The notes: generated by a model from the letters alone, not told the origin. 12,617 nt of DNA from JADKCL01 sp046050405 (GCA_046050405.1 JBJOPY010000211.1:1-12617), one strand, 5' to 3'; shown: positions 1-7,626, numbered from the stretch's first letter. Translations and numbers: made by a program.

Positions 1-254
1 AACTCCAAGAAAAGTTGGAAGCCCTCTTCAAGGTGCTTGAATTCAAATTGCGCTACGAGAAGGGCAACTTCAAGAGCGGGTACTGCATTCTCGCGGATCA
101 GAACGTCGTCGTCATCAACAAATTTCTCCCCCTGGACAGCAAGGTGACCGCATTGATCGAGATTCTAAGGCAGATCAATGTGGACGAAACCAAGCTTGAC
201 GAATCCGAGCGGAAGCTGCTGCACAGGGTCAGACAAACGGAAATCTCACTTTGA
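1..254 (+). CDS. Small conserved Bacteroidota protein of unknown function (5' end missing)
   Basis: The reading frame is open from the window edge (first full codon at base 3) to a TGA at 252-254, giving at least 83 residues. The start lies outside the window; the TTG at 15 is only an internal Leu codon in an open frame. The visible part has an N-terminal helix rich in Lys and Glu, a short beta-like stretch (CILADQNVVVINKF) and a charged helical tail. This pattern, a helix followed by a 'G-C-L-x-D-x-x-x-V-V-I-N' strand, recalls small uncharacterised proteins of about 80-100 residues in Bacteroidota; that resemblance is from memory. No catalytic motif, signal peptide or membrane segment is seen. 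Its stop codon lies inside the start of the next gene (TTGA overlap), so the two are probably co-transcribed and translationally coupled. Confidence 0.75.
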   Translation, partial: LQEKLEALFKVLEFKLRYEKGNFKSGYCILADQNVVVINKFLPLDSKVTALIEILRQINVDETKLDESERKLLHRVRQTEISL

Positions 255-1012
255 AACTCACTTTTCTCGGAACCGGAACCTCCCAGGGCATACCCGTCAT
301 CGCCTGCGAATGTCCTGTCTGCACCTCCACCAACCCATGCGACAACCGCCTCCGTACCTCGGTGATGCTGGAGGTGGATGAAAAGGTGTTTGTCATCGAC
401 ACGGGCCCGGACTTTCGGCAACAGATGCTTCGCCTGGGGGTGAAGCGCTTGGATGCCGTCATTTTTACCCATCCACACAAGGACCACATCGCCGGGATGG
501 ATGACATCCGAGCCTTCAACTTCCGGCAAAACGCAGACATCGACATCTATGCCAATTCGATGACAATGGCCGGACTCGAACGCGAGTTCCACTACGTCTT
601 CGAAGAGGAAAAGTACCCGGGAACGCCCGGGGTCAAGGCCCATGTCATCAACGAGGATCCATTTTTTGTAAATGAAGTGCGCTTTGTTCCCATCCCAGTA
701 ATGCATTATCGCATGCCCGTGTTTGGTTTCAGGATCGGTGACTTTGCCTACATCACCGATGCCAACCATATTCCGGAGGAGAGCAAGCACAGGCTGCGCG
801 GCCTGAGAATACTGGTTCTCAATGCACTGAGAAGAACACGCCATCTGTCACACTTCACCCTGGAGGAGGCCGTCCAGCTGGCAGGGGAGATCGGGGCGGA
901 GCGAACCTACTTTACGCACATCAGCCACCTGATGGGCAAGCATTCAGATGTGCAGCGTGAGGTGCCGTACGGCATCGAGCTCGCCTATGACGGCCTCACC
1001 CTGGAGGCCTAA
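251..1012 (+). CDS. PhnP-like MBL-fold metallo-hydrolase
   Basis: A 253-residue metallo-beta-lactamase-fold hydrolase. It opens with KLTFLGTGTSQGIP and carries the THPHKDH metal motif (His74, His76, Asp78, His79). Further likely ligands are His152 (VMHYRMP), Asp170 (TDANH) and His223 (FTHISH). A CECPVC cluster (Cys19, Cys21, Cys24) with His226 matches the second, structural zinc site of E. coli PhnP (C21, C23, C26, H225); length and spacing agree with PhnP (252 aa). PhnP hydrolyses phosphoribosyl 1,2-cyclic phosphate, but no phosphonate-pathway (phn) gene is visible here. The substrate is therefore open; a housekeeping phosphodiesterase of cyclic nucleotide-like compounds is possible. It is cytoplasmic, with no signal peptide. 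The TTG start at 251 is chosen because residues 2-15 are the conserved first strand and it overlaps the preceding TGA by 4 bases. Confidence 0.9.
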   Translation: MKLTFLGTGTSQGIPVIACECPVCTSTNPCDNRLRTSVMLEVDEKVFVIDTGPDFRQQMLRLGVKRLDAVIFTHPHKDHIAGMDDIRAFNFRQNADIDIYANSMTMAGLEREFHYVFEEEKYPGTPGVKAHVINEDPFFVNEVRFVPIPVMHYRMPVFGFRIGDFAYITDANHIPEESKHRLRGLRILVLNALRRTRHLSHFTLEEAVQLAGEIGAERTYFTHISHLMGKHSDVQREVPYGIELAYDGLTLEA

Positions 1013-1184
1013 CGCTATCAGTTGGAGCTGCTACAGGTGATGAGACAGTGATTTACGCTCCCTGATGGTTGATGGAAGGCATCTCTGGGAATAGGCAAAT
1101 TGATCCGGAGCGGCAGAGGGTCGAAATAGTGAGAAGTCCAGCAATCTACGGTTCCCTTGGGGGAAGGCACACTCAGAAATCAAA

Positions 1185-1207
1185 CCATCCGAGGGGAGCT
1201 CGGATGG
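1185..1207 (-). terminator. Hairpin, probable intrinsic terminator of the GreA-like gene
   Basis: A perfect 9-bp inverted repeat, CCATCCGAG (1185-1193) and CTCGGATGG (1199-1207), with a 5-base loop. On the minus strand the stem is followed by TTTGATTT. It starts 37 bases past the stop codon of the minus-strand gene ending at 1244, as an intrinsic terminator would. On the plus strand no T-run follows, so it is less likely to end the plus-strand transcript, though it sits between convergent genes. The rest of the 1013-1243 gap holds nothing else I can support. Confidence 0.55.
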
Positions 1208-1243
1208 CAGCATGGTTGTAAATCACAGGAAGCGACGTGACGG

Positions 1244-1699
1244 TCAGACGAGTTCCTTGATCTTGAACTCCCTGCCGTTGATCTTGAAGGTGTCGCCGGC
1301 TTTCTTTCCATTCATTTCCTTGGCGATCGGCGAGAAGGGTGAGATCGCGAAGTAGTCCTTATCATGGTGCTTCATCTTTCCGGTTGCAGCAGCGATGAAA
1401 AAGGTTCCATTATCGGTGGAAACCAAGGCTCCCACCTGCACCGTTTCATAGGCCTTGTCAATGCGCACCTTTGCCAGGGACTCCTTGAGCTTCAAGGTCT
1501 CAGCGAGCTGGGTCGCACCTTTTTCCTTCTCGATCTCGGCCATGGCACGGCTGGCGTCCATTTCGTCCGCACCGGAGGAGGCACCCTCTTCGGCCGCCTC
1601 CTGGGCGTCACGCATCCCCGTTTCGACGGCTTCTATCAGGTCGTCCACATACGCCAGACACTTTTGATGAATCTCTTTTTTAAGTTCAATTGAAAGCAT
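1244..1699 (-). CDS. GreA/GreB-family transcript-cleavage-like factor
   Basis: A 151-residue protein with the two-part Gre layout. Residues 1-80 form a long charged helical region (coiled coil, acidic around 31-58, including DEMDAS). Residues 85-151 match the Gre C-terminal FKBP-like domain, with ISPFSPIAKEMNGKKAGD close to the GreA pattern SPLA-x-x-L-x-GK-x-x-GD. Gre factors enter the RNA polymerase secondary channel and stimulate cleavage of backtracked RNA; whether this short version does so is not known. Similar Bacteroidota proteins are sometimes labelled '3-oxoacyl-ACP synthase' in databases, which this sequence does not support. The frame stays open upstream to 1855, but that extension is low-complexity and overlaps the promoter region. 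I prefer ATG 1699 (MLSIELKKEI), where the helical domain starts. It is cytoplasmic, single-gene and divergent from the gene at 1937. Confidence 0.85.
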   Translation of the reverse strand: MLSIELKKEIHQKCLAYVDDLIEAVETGMRDAQEAAEEGASSGADEMDASRAMAEIEKEKGATQLAETLKLKESLAKVRIDKAYETVQVGALVSTDNGTFFIAAATGKMKHHDKDYFAISPFSPIAKEMNGKKAGDTFKINGREFKIKELV

Positions 1700-1727
1700 T
1701 CCGAATTGATGAATTGGATTTAGCTCG

Positions 1728-1735
1728 CGAAAATA
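1728..1735 (-). promoter_or_regulatory. Possible -7 box for the GreA-like gene
   Basis: The minus strand reads TATTTTCG, one mismatch from the Bacteroidota -7 consensus TAnnTTTG, 28 bases upstream of ATG 1699. A run of T ending in TTC lies about 22 bases further upstream as a poor -33 match. No better promoter was seen in the 1700-1936 divergent gap, for either strand. Confidence 0.25.
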
Positions 1736-1936
1736 CGAAACCTTGGGATACCCGGATGAAAAAAATGCCTTCGATGGGAGGGAACTTATACCTTGGGGCG
1801 AGTGGCCACCGCGTCCCATTTGCCGATGGCGAATCATGGGAGCCGTTTCGAGCATTCATTTTCGACGCATTCCTCCCGGACGGAATCACCATTTTTCGTA
1901 GCTTGCCGCCTGAATCCATTGATTCCGTTTCCCAGG

Positions 1937-3556
1937 ATGCCATCCCACACTTCCCCGTTCAAGCGATTGGATATCCGCTGGCTGGCAGCCGTGCTCATGG
2001 TGGCCACCCATTGCGCGGCACAAGTGCCCTCTTTCCCCCTTTCCACCGACTCCGACCGTGATTGCAGGCCCTGCTATGACACCGTGAAGGTATTGATGTT
2101 CAAGAAAGTCTTCGACTTGAGCTTTTTGTTTCCAGAATGGGTTCCAGTGGTGAGCTGGGCGCATATCGAAGAAGCGGAGGGGGTGGTGGTTCCGTCAAGC
2201 AAAGCCTACACCGGTACCCACCTATCGCAAGAGGACTTCAGCCTGTACCATTACACCCACGATTTCAGCTTCAACATCCTGCCAGACAGTGCCTACCGCC
2301 GTCTGCTGGCACGCCGCGTTTACACCGGCCATGAAATCGGCCATTCCGGCGGTGCGGATACCATTCTTCAGACCTATCTGCACATGGAGTGGGAATCAGG
2401 ACTCTGCGCCTCCAATGAGGTCAATCCCTGTGCGGAGGCCAACCGGAGGGGCGAAAGTTGTGGGTTTGGATCTGCAGGGCATCTCCGAGGGGAGGTGATC
2501 TGGAATTGGCCGACGATCGGAGACTGGGTGCATTGCGAAGGCGTATGGAACTGGGACCGTGGCCATCCACCTGCATTTACCGAGCTCCATCCCCTGCGGC
2601 TGATGGCGATACGTCGCGCCCTGGGGGCTTACATCCCCCGCTACGAGGGCGCACCTGACAGCTTGTTTGCCACCCGCATCGACATCTACGCCAACGGCGA
2701 CGGTGGAGCCCTCTACAACAATCGCAAGGATCAGCCGGATTTCGTGCACAAGACGGCCATGAATGCCAAGGACTATATCTTCACCGTTCACCCGAATGTC
2801 CCGTGCCCCTCACCGAATGCACGGCTCCGTTGGCGCTCTGTCATCCACCACGGCGACAACTTCAGCGGCAGCTTCCAAGTCCTGCCCCAGGACTCCTTCC
2901 TGAATTTCAAGATAGAATGGATCGGCCATCCAGAGACCGATGTGGTCGCAAGGACAGTGTATTGCTGGTGGGAGGATGAGGCAGGAGCCATCTTTCAACC
3001 TGAGTTTGAAGCCTATGATCTCCGCTTTCAATCGCTGTACTTCAATCATCGGAAGGAACCGGGCAGTCGGCCTGAGAAGGTCATCTGGCTGGAGGCGGGT
3101 GGTCAGTACCTCTGCTTGAATGAACTCGTGGACGGGGAGGACATCTTTGCCGATGGCGAGGCCAAGACCTATGACCGGAGGTGGGAGATCGGAAGGACAT
3201 TTCGGATTTATGGCCGCAAAGGCCAGCGCTTCCGCGTCCATGTCGGCGGCTGGGAAAACGATGGATTCAGCCAGACGTACGGCAACCTCATGGATCCCCT
3301 GGCGCCTTGCGACGAAGCCACCAAGAAGGCCTTTCTCCGAACACTCTGGGCAGCCACCCCCTTTGCGTTGGGAGGTTGCCTGGACGACCTGATCGGGGAG
3401 GTGCACGAGTTTTACGAGATCGGCAAAATCGGCAATCATGCAGAATTTGAGGCAATGTCCACTGGGAGTGACATGGAGCGTGAACAATGCCCGGGAGCCA
3501 ACGTAAGCCAGCACGACATTTTCAGGGTCTGGTACTCGCTTCGCAGGGTGAAATGA
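1937..3556 (+). CDS. Secreted protein of unknown function, 539 aa
   Basis: I do not recognise the family. ATG 1937 gives a clear Sec signal peptide: basic N-terminus (FKRLDIRW), hydrophobic core (LAAVLMVATH) and cleavage after CAA near residue 28. The frame is open upstream to 1793, but that part has no secretory character. The mature protein is rich in Trp, Asp, His and Cys (clusters near 43-46, 157-175, 200, 481). A GHEIGHSGG patch (131-139) is followed by HCEGVWNWDRGHPPAFTELH (199-218), a W-x-D-x-x-H...E-x-H-P pattern I have met in uncharacterised secreted bacterial proteins. His and Glu there could bind metal. Residues 300-345 and 415-450 look like beta-sandwich repeats (RFRVHVGGWENDGF). 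GHEIGH resembles a zinc-protease HExxH only superficially. The gene ends 85 bases before the next plus-strand gene. Location: periplasm, surface or medium. Confidence 0.85.
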   Translation: MPSHTSPFKRLDIRWLAAVLMVATHCAAQVPSFPLSTDSDRDCRPCYDTVKVLMFKKVFDLSFLFPEWVPVVSWAHIEEAEGVVVPSSKAYTGTHLSQEDFSLYHYTHDFSFNILPDSAYRRLLARRVYTGHEIGHSGGADTILQTYLHMEWESGLCASNEVNPCAEANRRGESCGFGSAGHLRGEVIWNWPTIGDWVHCEGVWNWDRGHPPAFTELHPLRLMAIRRALGAYIPRYEGAPDSLFATRIDIYANGDGGALYNNRKDQPDFVHKTAMNAKDYIFTVHPNVPCPSPNARLRWRSVIHHGDNFSGSFQVLPQDSFLNFKIEWIGHPETDVVARTVYCWWEDEAGAIFQPEFEAYDLRFQSLYFNHRKEPGSRPEKVIWLEAGGQYLCLNELVDGEDIFADGEAKTYDRRWEIGRTFRIYGRKGQRFRVHVGGWENDGFSQTYGNLMDPLAPCDEATKKAFLRTLWAATPFALGGCLDDLIGEVHEFYEIGKIGNHAEFEAMSTGSDMEREQCPGANVSQHDIFRVWYSLRRVK

Positions 3557-3641
3557 GAAGAACCACCGGCATGCTGTCATTGGTGGACGATTGCGCCCGT
3601 GAACCCATGATGTTTCTTCAAAGCCTCCAAGCCCGTCCGCG

Positions 3642-4190
3642 ATGTCCTTGAAAACACTAAATTGCAGCATGAGGTGCCGTCTTGCCCCGCCTGCTGTGTG
3701 GATCATCGGCTTGCTATTCCAGGCGGGAGTTCTGCACGCCCAGCAGTCCCCTGTTTCAGTGGGTCTGCAAGTGGGCGTCAGCTACTCCGGTTGGAACCTG
3801 GCCGTGTTGGGCCAATTCCACCGGTGGGAATTATCAGGATACCTCGGCCCATCCATCTCGCTGAACCGTGGTCTCCCCGGCAAGGGACCGTACGGTCTGA
3901 GTTCGGGATTGAACTACCATATCGCCTCCAAACACGACTGGTTGGGAAGCCTGGTCAACATTGACTATCAGCTTCATTTCTTCTCCCCGGCCCCTGGCAG
4001 GCTGTCGATGATCCATGAATGGCACCTCGGCTATGGCATTGAATTCCATTTCGCAGAGACATTCACCATCACACAAATCCTCGGCTACGGAGCGTATCTG
4101 GAGTCCAATGCCCCGATGGCCGAACTCCCGCGCCGCAATTTCTTGGGATATAGCGGACTGTTGCGTGTCAAAGCAAGCTACCGCTTCTAG
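3642..4190 (+). CDS. Small outer-membrane beta-barrel-like protein
   Basis: A 182-residue protein with a signal peptide: hydrophobic core PAVWIIGLLFQAGV and cleavage after LHA near residue 33. The mature part, about 149 residues, is made of short alternating strands (VSVGLQVGVSYSGWN, WELSGYLGPSISL, YGLSSGLNYHIA, VNIDYQLHFF, WHLGYGIEFHF, LLRVKASYRF) separated by Gly/Pro turns. It ends in an aromatic residue (Phe), typical of outer-membrane barrels recognised by BAM. The size fits an eight-stranded barrel. The ligand is unknown. ATG 3669 (MRCRLAPPAV) would give a more standard signal peptide than ATG 3642; I keep the longer form without strong evidence. Its stop lies 2 bases before the next start, so it heads a tight three-gene cluster. 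Confidence 0.8.
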   Translation: MSLKTLNCSMRCRLAPPAVWIIGLLFQAGVLHAQQSPVSVGLQVGVSYSGWNLAVLGQFHRWELSGYLGPSISLNRGLPGKGPYGLSSGLNYHIASKHDWLGSLVNIDYQLHFFSPAPGRLSMIHEWHLGYGIEFHFAETFTITQILGYGAYLESNAPMAELPRRNFLGYSGLLRVKASYRF

Positions 4191-4192
4191 GC

Positions 4193-5059
4193 ATGAACAC
4201 ACGCAGCTGCATTCACTCGGCCATTGCAATCCTCTGCCTGCTGCAAGGATGCAAATGCACCGAGCATCTCTCGCCCGGAAACATGCTGGACGGCAGAATT
4301 CTGGCCGTGACGCATGGCATCGGAGGATTCGGCACCTATCGCAACACCCTGCCGCCGAATACGGTGGCAGCATTGGAAAGGGAGCTCACCCAGGGCCCGG
4401 ATGGGATCGAACTGGACGTGCAGCTCAGTGCCGACAGCCAGCTCGTGGTTTTCCACGATGAATTGCTGGACCGTGCGACAACCTGCATGGGCCGAATCCG
4501 GGACCAGAGATGGGAGACGCTCCAGGACTGCCAGATCCAGACCCGAAATGGCCCGATGGATGGCATCCACCGCCTTTCACTGCTCGACACCTTGCTGGCG
4601 CACATCCACAGGTCAGGCCAGCATCCCTACGTATTCATCAACCCCAAGCACGATCCACCATGCATACGAGGCGATGACGGGCATTCCTGCGAGACCTTCG
4701 CCACACTCTTGGTGGAGTCCATCCATCGGCATGGACTCGGCGGCAGAGTGGTCGTGGAGTCCATGGTGGAGCACTTCCTGCAAGCGGTCCATCCTTTGGA
4801 TTCGAGCCTGATCCTCCTCTTCGATGACGAAGACTTCGAGCGGGGGATGAAAGTGGTTCGGCAGAATGGCTTCATCGGGCTCTGCATCAGCAATGGGATC
4901 GTATCAAAGGAGCAGGTGGACCAGGCGCATTCGGAGGGATATTGGTTGGGAATCTGGGGGGTACATGTGCTGGGAGACACCCGCAAGGCCGTCGAAAAGT
5001 GCCCCGAACTGATCATGACTGACGACCTGCTCATGCTGAGGGCCGCACTCAAGGAATAA
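4193..5059 (+). CDS. Divergent glycerophosphodiester phosphodiesterase-family lipoprotein
   Basis: A 288-residue predicted lipoprotein: hydrophobic AIAILCLLQGC with Cys20 as the lipidation site. The rest matches the GDPD TIM barrel: VTHGIGG...LPPNT (39-57, for AHRG...PENT), GIELDVQLSADSQLVVFHDE (71-90), LDRATT (92-97), FINPKHD for the usual IEIK, GLGGRVVVES, and the closing LGIWGVHVLGD and IMTDDL. Typical enzymes hydrolyse glycerophosphodiesters to glycerol-3-phosphate and an alcohol. Glu73, Asp75 and His88 of the core are kept, as is His41. However, the Arg of the His-Arg pair is Gly42, the PENT Glu is Pro55, and the third acidic metal ligand (Glu in IEIK) appears to be Asn. Catalysis may be altered or the substrate different; a ligand-binding role is possible. 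The membrane anchor faces the periplasm. It is 2 bases after the barrel gene and 1 base before the next. Confidence 0.85.
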   Translation: MNTRSCIHSAIAILCLLQGCKCTEHLSPGNMLDGRILAVTHGIGGFGTYRNTLPPNTVAALERELTQGPDGIELDVQLSADSQLVVFHDELLDRATTCMGRIRDQRWETLQDCQIQTRNGPMDGIHRLSLLDTLLAHIHRSGQHPYVFINPKHDPPCIRGDDGHSCETFATLLVESIHRHGLGGRVVVESMVEHFLQAVHPLDSSLILLFDDEDFERGMKVVRQNGFIGLCISNGIVSKEQVDQAHSEGYWLGIWGVHVLGDTRKAVEKCPELIMTDDLLMLRAALKE

Positions 5060-5060
5060 G

Positions 5061-5597
5061 ATGGCAAGGCTGATCGCATACATCGCCATGATGGTCTCAG
5101 GCCTGACCTTCTGGACGGTCGAGCTCCTCCTCAACTACCGCGAATACTCCGGGAACAATCCCTTCTCCCTGGAGGACGACTACCAGAAACTCTTGGTCTT
5201 GAACCGCAACCATCTCCTGTATGCGGAGTTGTTCTTTCCTTTGGCAATGGTGGTGGCATTCCTCTTATTGCTGGGGTTCAAGGCATTCGCAAGGTCAGTC
5301 CGCGTTGCATTGGGGTTTGTCCTCCTGGTCTGCATGGAGTTCTGGATGTGGCGCGCCTTCGTTTTCGATGGCCGCATCGCCCTCTACTATCTCCAAAACG
5401 CGTCCAGGGATCCGGTGCTGATGCTTCCGGACCATTTCAAGCAATACATGGTTGCCTTCGGTTTGGCACTCGTCGTAGTGCTTTTCCTGAGGGAGTACGA
5501 TCCCGGTACGGATCCTGACGACCTGGATCTGCGACTGAGGAGGTCACTGGAGGACAAGGAAAGGGACGACCTCGAGGCAGCGAAGACCGAGGAATAG
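5061..5597 (+). CDS. Four-helix integral membrane protein of unknown function
   Basis: A 178-residue protein with four predicted membrane segments, near residues 4-24, 52-72, 80-102 and 128-144, then a highly charged tail (145-178) rich in Asp, Glu, Arg and Lys that should form a helix. The first loop (25-51) is polar with NYREYSGNNPF. No catalytic or transport motif is recognised. ATG 5061 starts one base after the TAA of the GDPD-like gene, so the two are almost surely co-transcribed and perhaps translationally coupled. With an even number of segments, both ends lie on the same side, presumably the cytoplasm. It ends 25 bases before the end of the convergent gene at 5623, and I see no good terminator in that gap. 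Confidence 0.8.
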   Translation: MARLIAYIAMMVSGLTFWTVELLLNYREYSGNNPFSLEDDYQKLLVLNRNHLLYAELFFPLAMVVAFLLLLGFKAFARSVRVALGFVLLVCMEFWMWRAFVFDGRIALYYLQNASRDPVLMLPDHFKQYMVAFGLALVVVLFLREYDPGTDPDDLDLRLRRSLEDKERDDLEAAKTEE

Positions 5598-5622
5598 GCC
5601 TTGGCAGTGGCGACCGGTGCCC

Positions 5623-7626
5623 TCACAGCCCCTCGCCATCTACCCGCCCCACATCCTCCATCCCCTGCATCAGATTCTGCCTGTTATGCTTGCGCATCCA
5701 GCTGCAAACCTGATAAATCGCCCGCAGGGAGTGCAACAGCGATTGCCCTTCAGGGCTTTGCCTGAGCGCATCTGTTCCCACCCATTTCCCGTCCTCATAT
5801 TGATAACAACCCAGCACCTTTTCCAAGGTTGTACTGAGATAGTCCCTTTTCCTGCTGAGGGAGAGAATGCCCATGACACTGGCTAGGCTGAAAGGCTCGT
5901 TTCGTTGAGAAAACATGGACACGCCTACCCCTGCGTAGGCAGTTCTGAGTCGCAAGAGCTCAATGAGGGTCGGCAAAATAGAGACATGGCTTCCCACGCG
6001 GTCGTCCATTCCGGGTTGCAGCCCGGGCGCAATCAGAAACAATGGCACGTGGAAACTCTGGACATCCCCCCGGTCGGGATCGTCGGCGAAATAAAAGCAA
6101 TGGTCGCCTGTGATGACGAAGACGGTATTGGCCGCCCAGGCGGTCTTGGCGACGCGCCGGAAATATTGTCCCAGCGCCCAGTCGGTGTAGCGAACCGTCT
6201 TGTCCATGGGGCTGATCCCGCTCTGGGCGATCTCGGAGGGGCAATCTGCCGGGAGGTCAAAGGGATGATGGTTGCTGATGGAGAACCATGCGTTGAGAAA
6301 CGGCTGCGGAAACGCATCCTGTAGATCCGCCAACCAGGTCAGGGTGCCATGGTCGTGGATTCCCCAATTGCCGGAAATGGAGGCATCGCCAGGATACTGG
6401 CTGCGGCCGTAGTAATGGTCGAAGCCCGAAACCCTGGTGTAGGAATCGAACCCCATCGTCCCATTGGGGCCTCCGCAGACGAAACTGGTATGGTAGCCAC
6501 GGTTCTGGAGCATGTTCCCGATTCCCCAGATTTGATTGGTCTCGAAACTGGAGCCGATCACCGGCCGTTCGAAAAGGTCAGGGGTCGAGTTGAAAATGGC
6601 AGGCAGGCTTTGCACGCTGCGGGAGCCATTGGAATAGAAGTTCGTATAAACGCGTCCGTGCCTGGCCAATGTGTCCAGGTGGGGGGTCAGGCTTTCCGTC
6701 AACGGTTGGCCGTGGATGCAGCCGACCTTGCTGGCATTCAGGCTCTCGACGATCAGGATCACGACATTGAGCCTGCGTTCCGGCCCATCGAAGTGCGTAT
6801 CGCGCAGCAGGGGGTAGTCCTCTGAGTTGAAGGGCCCGTCGAAATCGTTTCGAACCAGTTCCCGGCTCGCCTCCACCGCCTCGGCCATCGGCATGAGTTC
6901 CACCTCGGGCTCGTTTCCGATTTCCAAGCCTTGGATGACGGTATAGGCCGAATTCAGGGAAACATTGCCGAGGAAGAGGCTGGATGTCACGAATGCATTG
7001 GCCGGCCGCATCGGCCTCCTCTGGAATCCCCCCCTGAATGCCAACAGCAGCAGGCCTGCCATCACCACTGGGGCGGCCCAGTTCCGCGCCTGAACCCAGA
7101 AACTCCCAGACCGAAGTTGCAAACCCTTTGTGGCGCGGTTCAGCAGCCAGACCTCCCCCCATGACAATAAAAGCACCAGCAGCAGCAGCCACCAGTAGGG
7201 GAGGATATCCATTATACTGAAATTGGTTAGGTCTTTTCCCCCAGTGAAAAACTCGTGGCTCAGACGCTTCCCCGAGAAGCCGAAATAGATGACATCCGTT
7301 GCATTCAGCAACAGGACGGGGAGGTGGAGGATCACAAGGAGGAGGTTCAGCTGCCGAATCCCCCGTACCACGAACCCCAGCGGCAATGCCATCCAAATCA
7401 ATACCCAACCGTCAATGACGGCGATCGTCGCTAGGTCAAAGCGCACTCCCACCAGGAGGGCCAGCGGCACATCCCATCCCTCATAATCCCATCCCCCTCC
7501 ACGATTGTACCAGAAGAAAATGGCCCGAAGGAGGAAGTCGCCCATCAGCAATACCAAGACGGCCCGGATTGCCGATGAGAAGGTTGATTTGCAGCTCGAA
7601 TCCAGGCCCGTCTTACTTGCTTCCAT
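5623..7626 (-). CDS. LtaS-like membrane sulfatase-fold phosphotransferase
   Basis: A 667-residue enzyme of the LTA synthase/sulfatase (PF00884-type) class. Five or so membrane helices lie in residues 19-200, followed by a linker and a periplasmic alkaline-phosphatase-fold domain from 285. Metal-site elements: Glu294 (LIVESLNA), Ser335 (SNGSRSVQS) where LtaS has its catalytic Thr, Asp425-His426 after WGI, His453-His454 (SNHHPF), Asp508-His509 (TGDH) and His547 (SHVSILPT). These correspond to E255, T300, D475 and H476 of S. aureus LtaS. LtaS-type enzymes transfer phosphoglycerol or phosphoethanolamine headgroups from phospholipids to glycans or lipids and release diacylglycerol; the acceptor here is unknown. 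There is no Cys/Ser-x-Pro-x-Arg, so it is not a classical sulfatase. A C-terminal extension (575-667) is not recognised. ATG 7626 is 21 bases after the lipid-kinase stop: one operon. Confidence 0.9.
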   Translation of the reverse strand: MEASKTGLDSSCKSTFSSAIRAVLVLLMGDFLLRAIFFWYNRGGGWDYEGWDVPLALLVGVRFDLATIAVIDGWVLIWMALPLGFVVRGIRQLNLLLVILHLPVLLLNATDVIYFGFSGKRLSHEFFTGGKDLTNFSIMDILPYWWLLLLVLLLSWGEVWLLNRATKGLQLRSGSFWVQARNWAAPVVMAGLLLLAFRGGFQRRPMRPANAFVTSSLFLGNVSLNSAYTVIQGLEIGNEPEVELMPMAEAVEASRELVRNDFDGPFNSEDYPLLRDTHFDGPERRLNVVILIVESLNASKVGCIHGQPLTESLTPHLDTLARHGRVYTNFYSNGSRSVQSLPAIFNSTPDLFERPVIGSSFETNQIWGIGNMLQNRGYHTSFVCGGPNGTMGFDSYTRVSGFDHYYGRSQYPGDASISGNWGIHDHGTLTWLADLQDAFPQPFLNAWFSISNHHPFDLPADCPSEIAQSGISPMDKTVRYTDWALGQYFRRVAKTAWAANTVFVITGDHCFYFADDPDRGDVQSFHVPLFLIAPGLQPGMDDRVGSHVSILPTLIELLRLRTAYAGVGVSMFSQRNEPFSLASVMGILSLSRKRDYLSTTLEKVLGCYQYEDGKWVGTDALRQSPEGQSLLHSLRAIYQVCSWMRKHNRQNLMQGMEDVGRVDGEGL

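Noticed and set aside
98..844. Long minus-strand open frame of 248 codons
   Set aside because: It is antisense to the PhnP-like gene, which has a complete set of metal motifs, and shows no family features itself.
2065..2360. GHEIGH in the secreted protein as a zinc-protease HExxH motif
   Set aside because: The spacing gives His-Glu-Ile-Gly-His, formally HExxH, but it sits without the helix context or a third ligand pattern of metalloproteases, and I cannot support a protease call.
2810..3706. Minus-strand open frame of 298 codons
   Set aside because: It is antisense to the secreted protein gene, whose signal peptide and composition look real; high G+C makes long antisense frames common.
5598..5622. 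Terminator between the convergent genes
   Set aside because: The 25-base gap and its flanks have only short, weak inverted repeats and no T-run on either strand.
6578..7408. Minus-strand frame of 276 codons inside the LtaS-like gene
   Set aside because: It lies in another frame of a gene with clear domain motifs and has a Pro/Arg/Gly-rich shadow composition.
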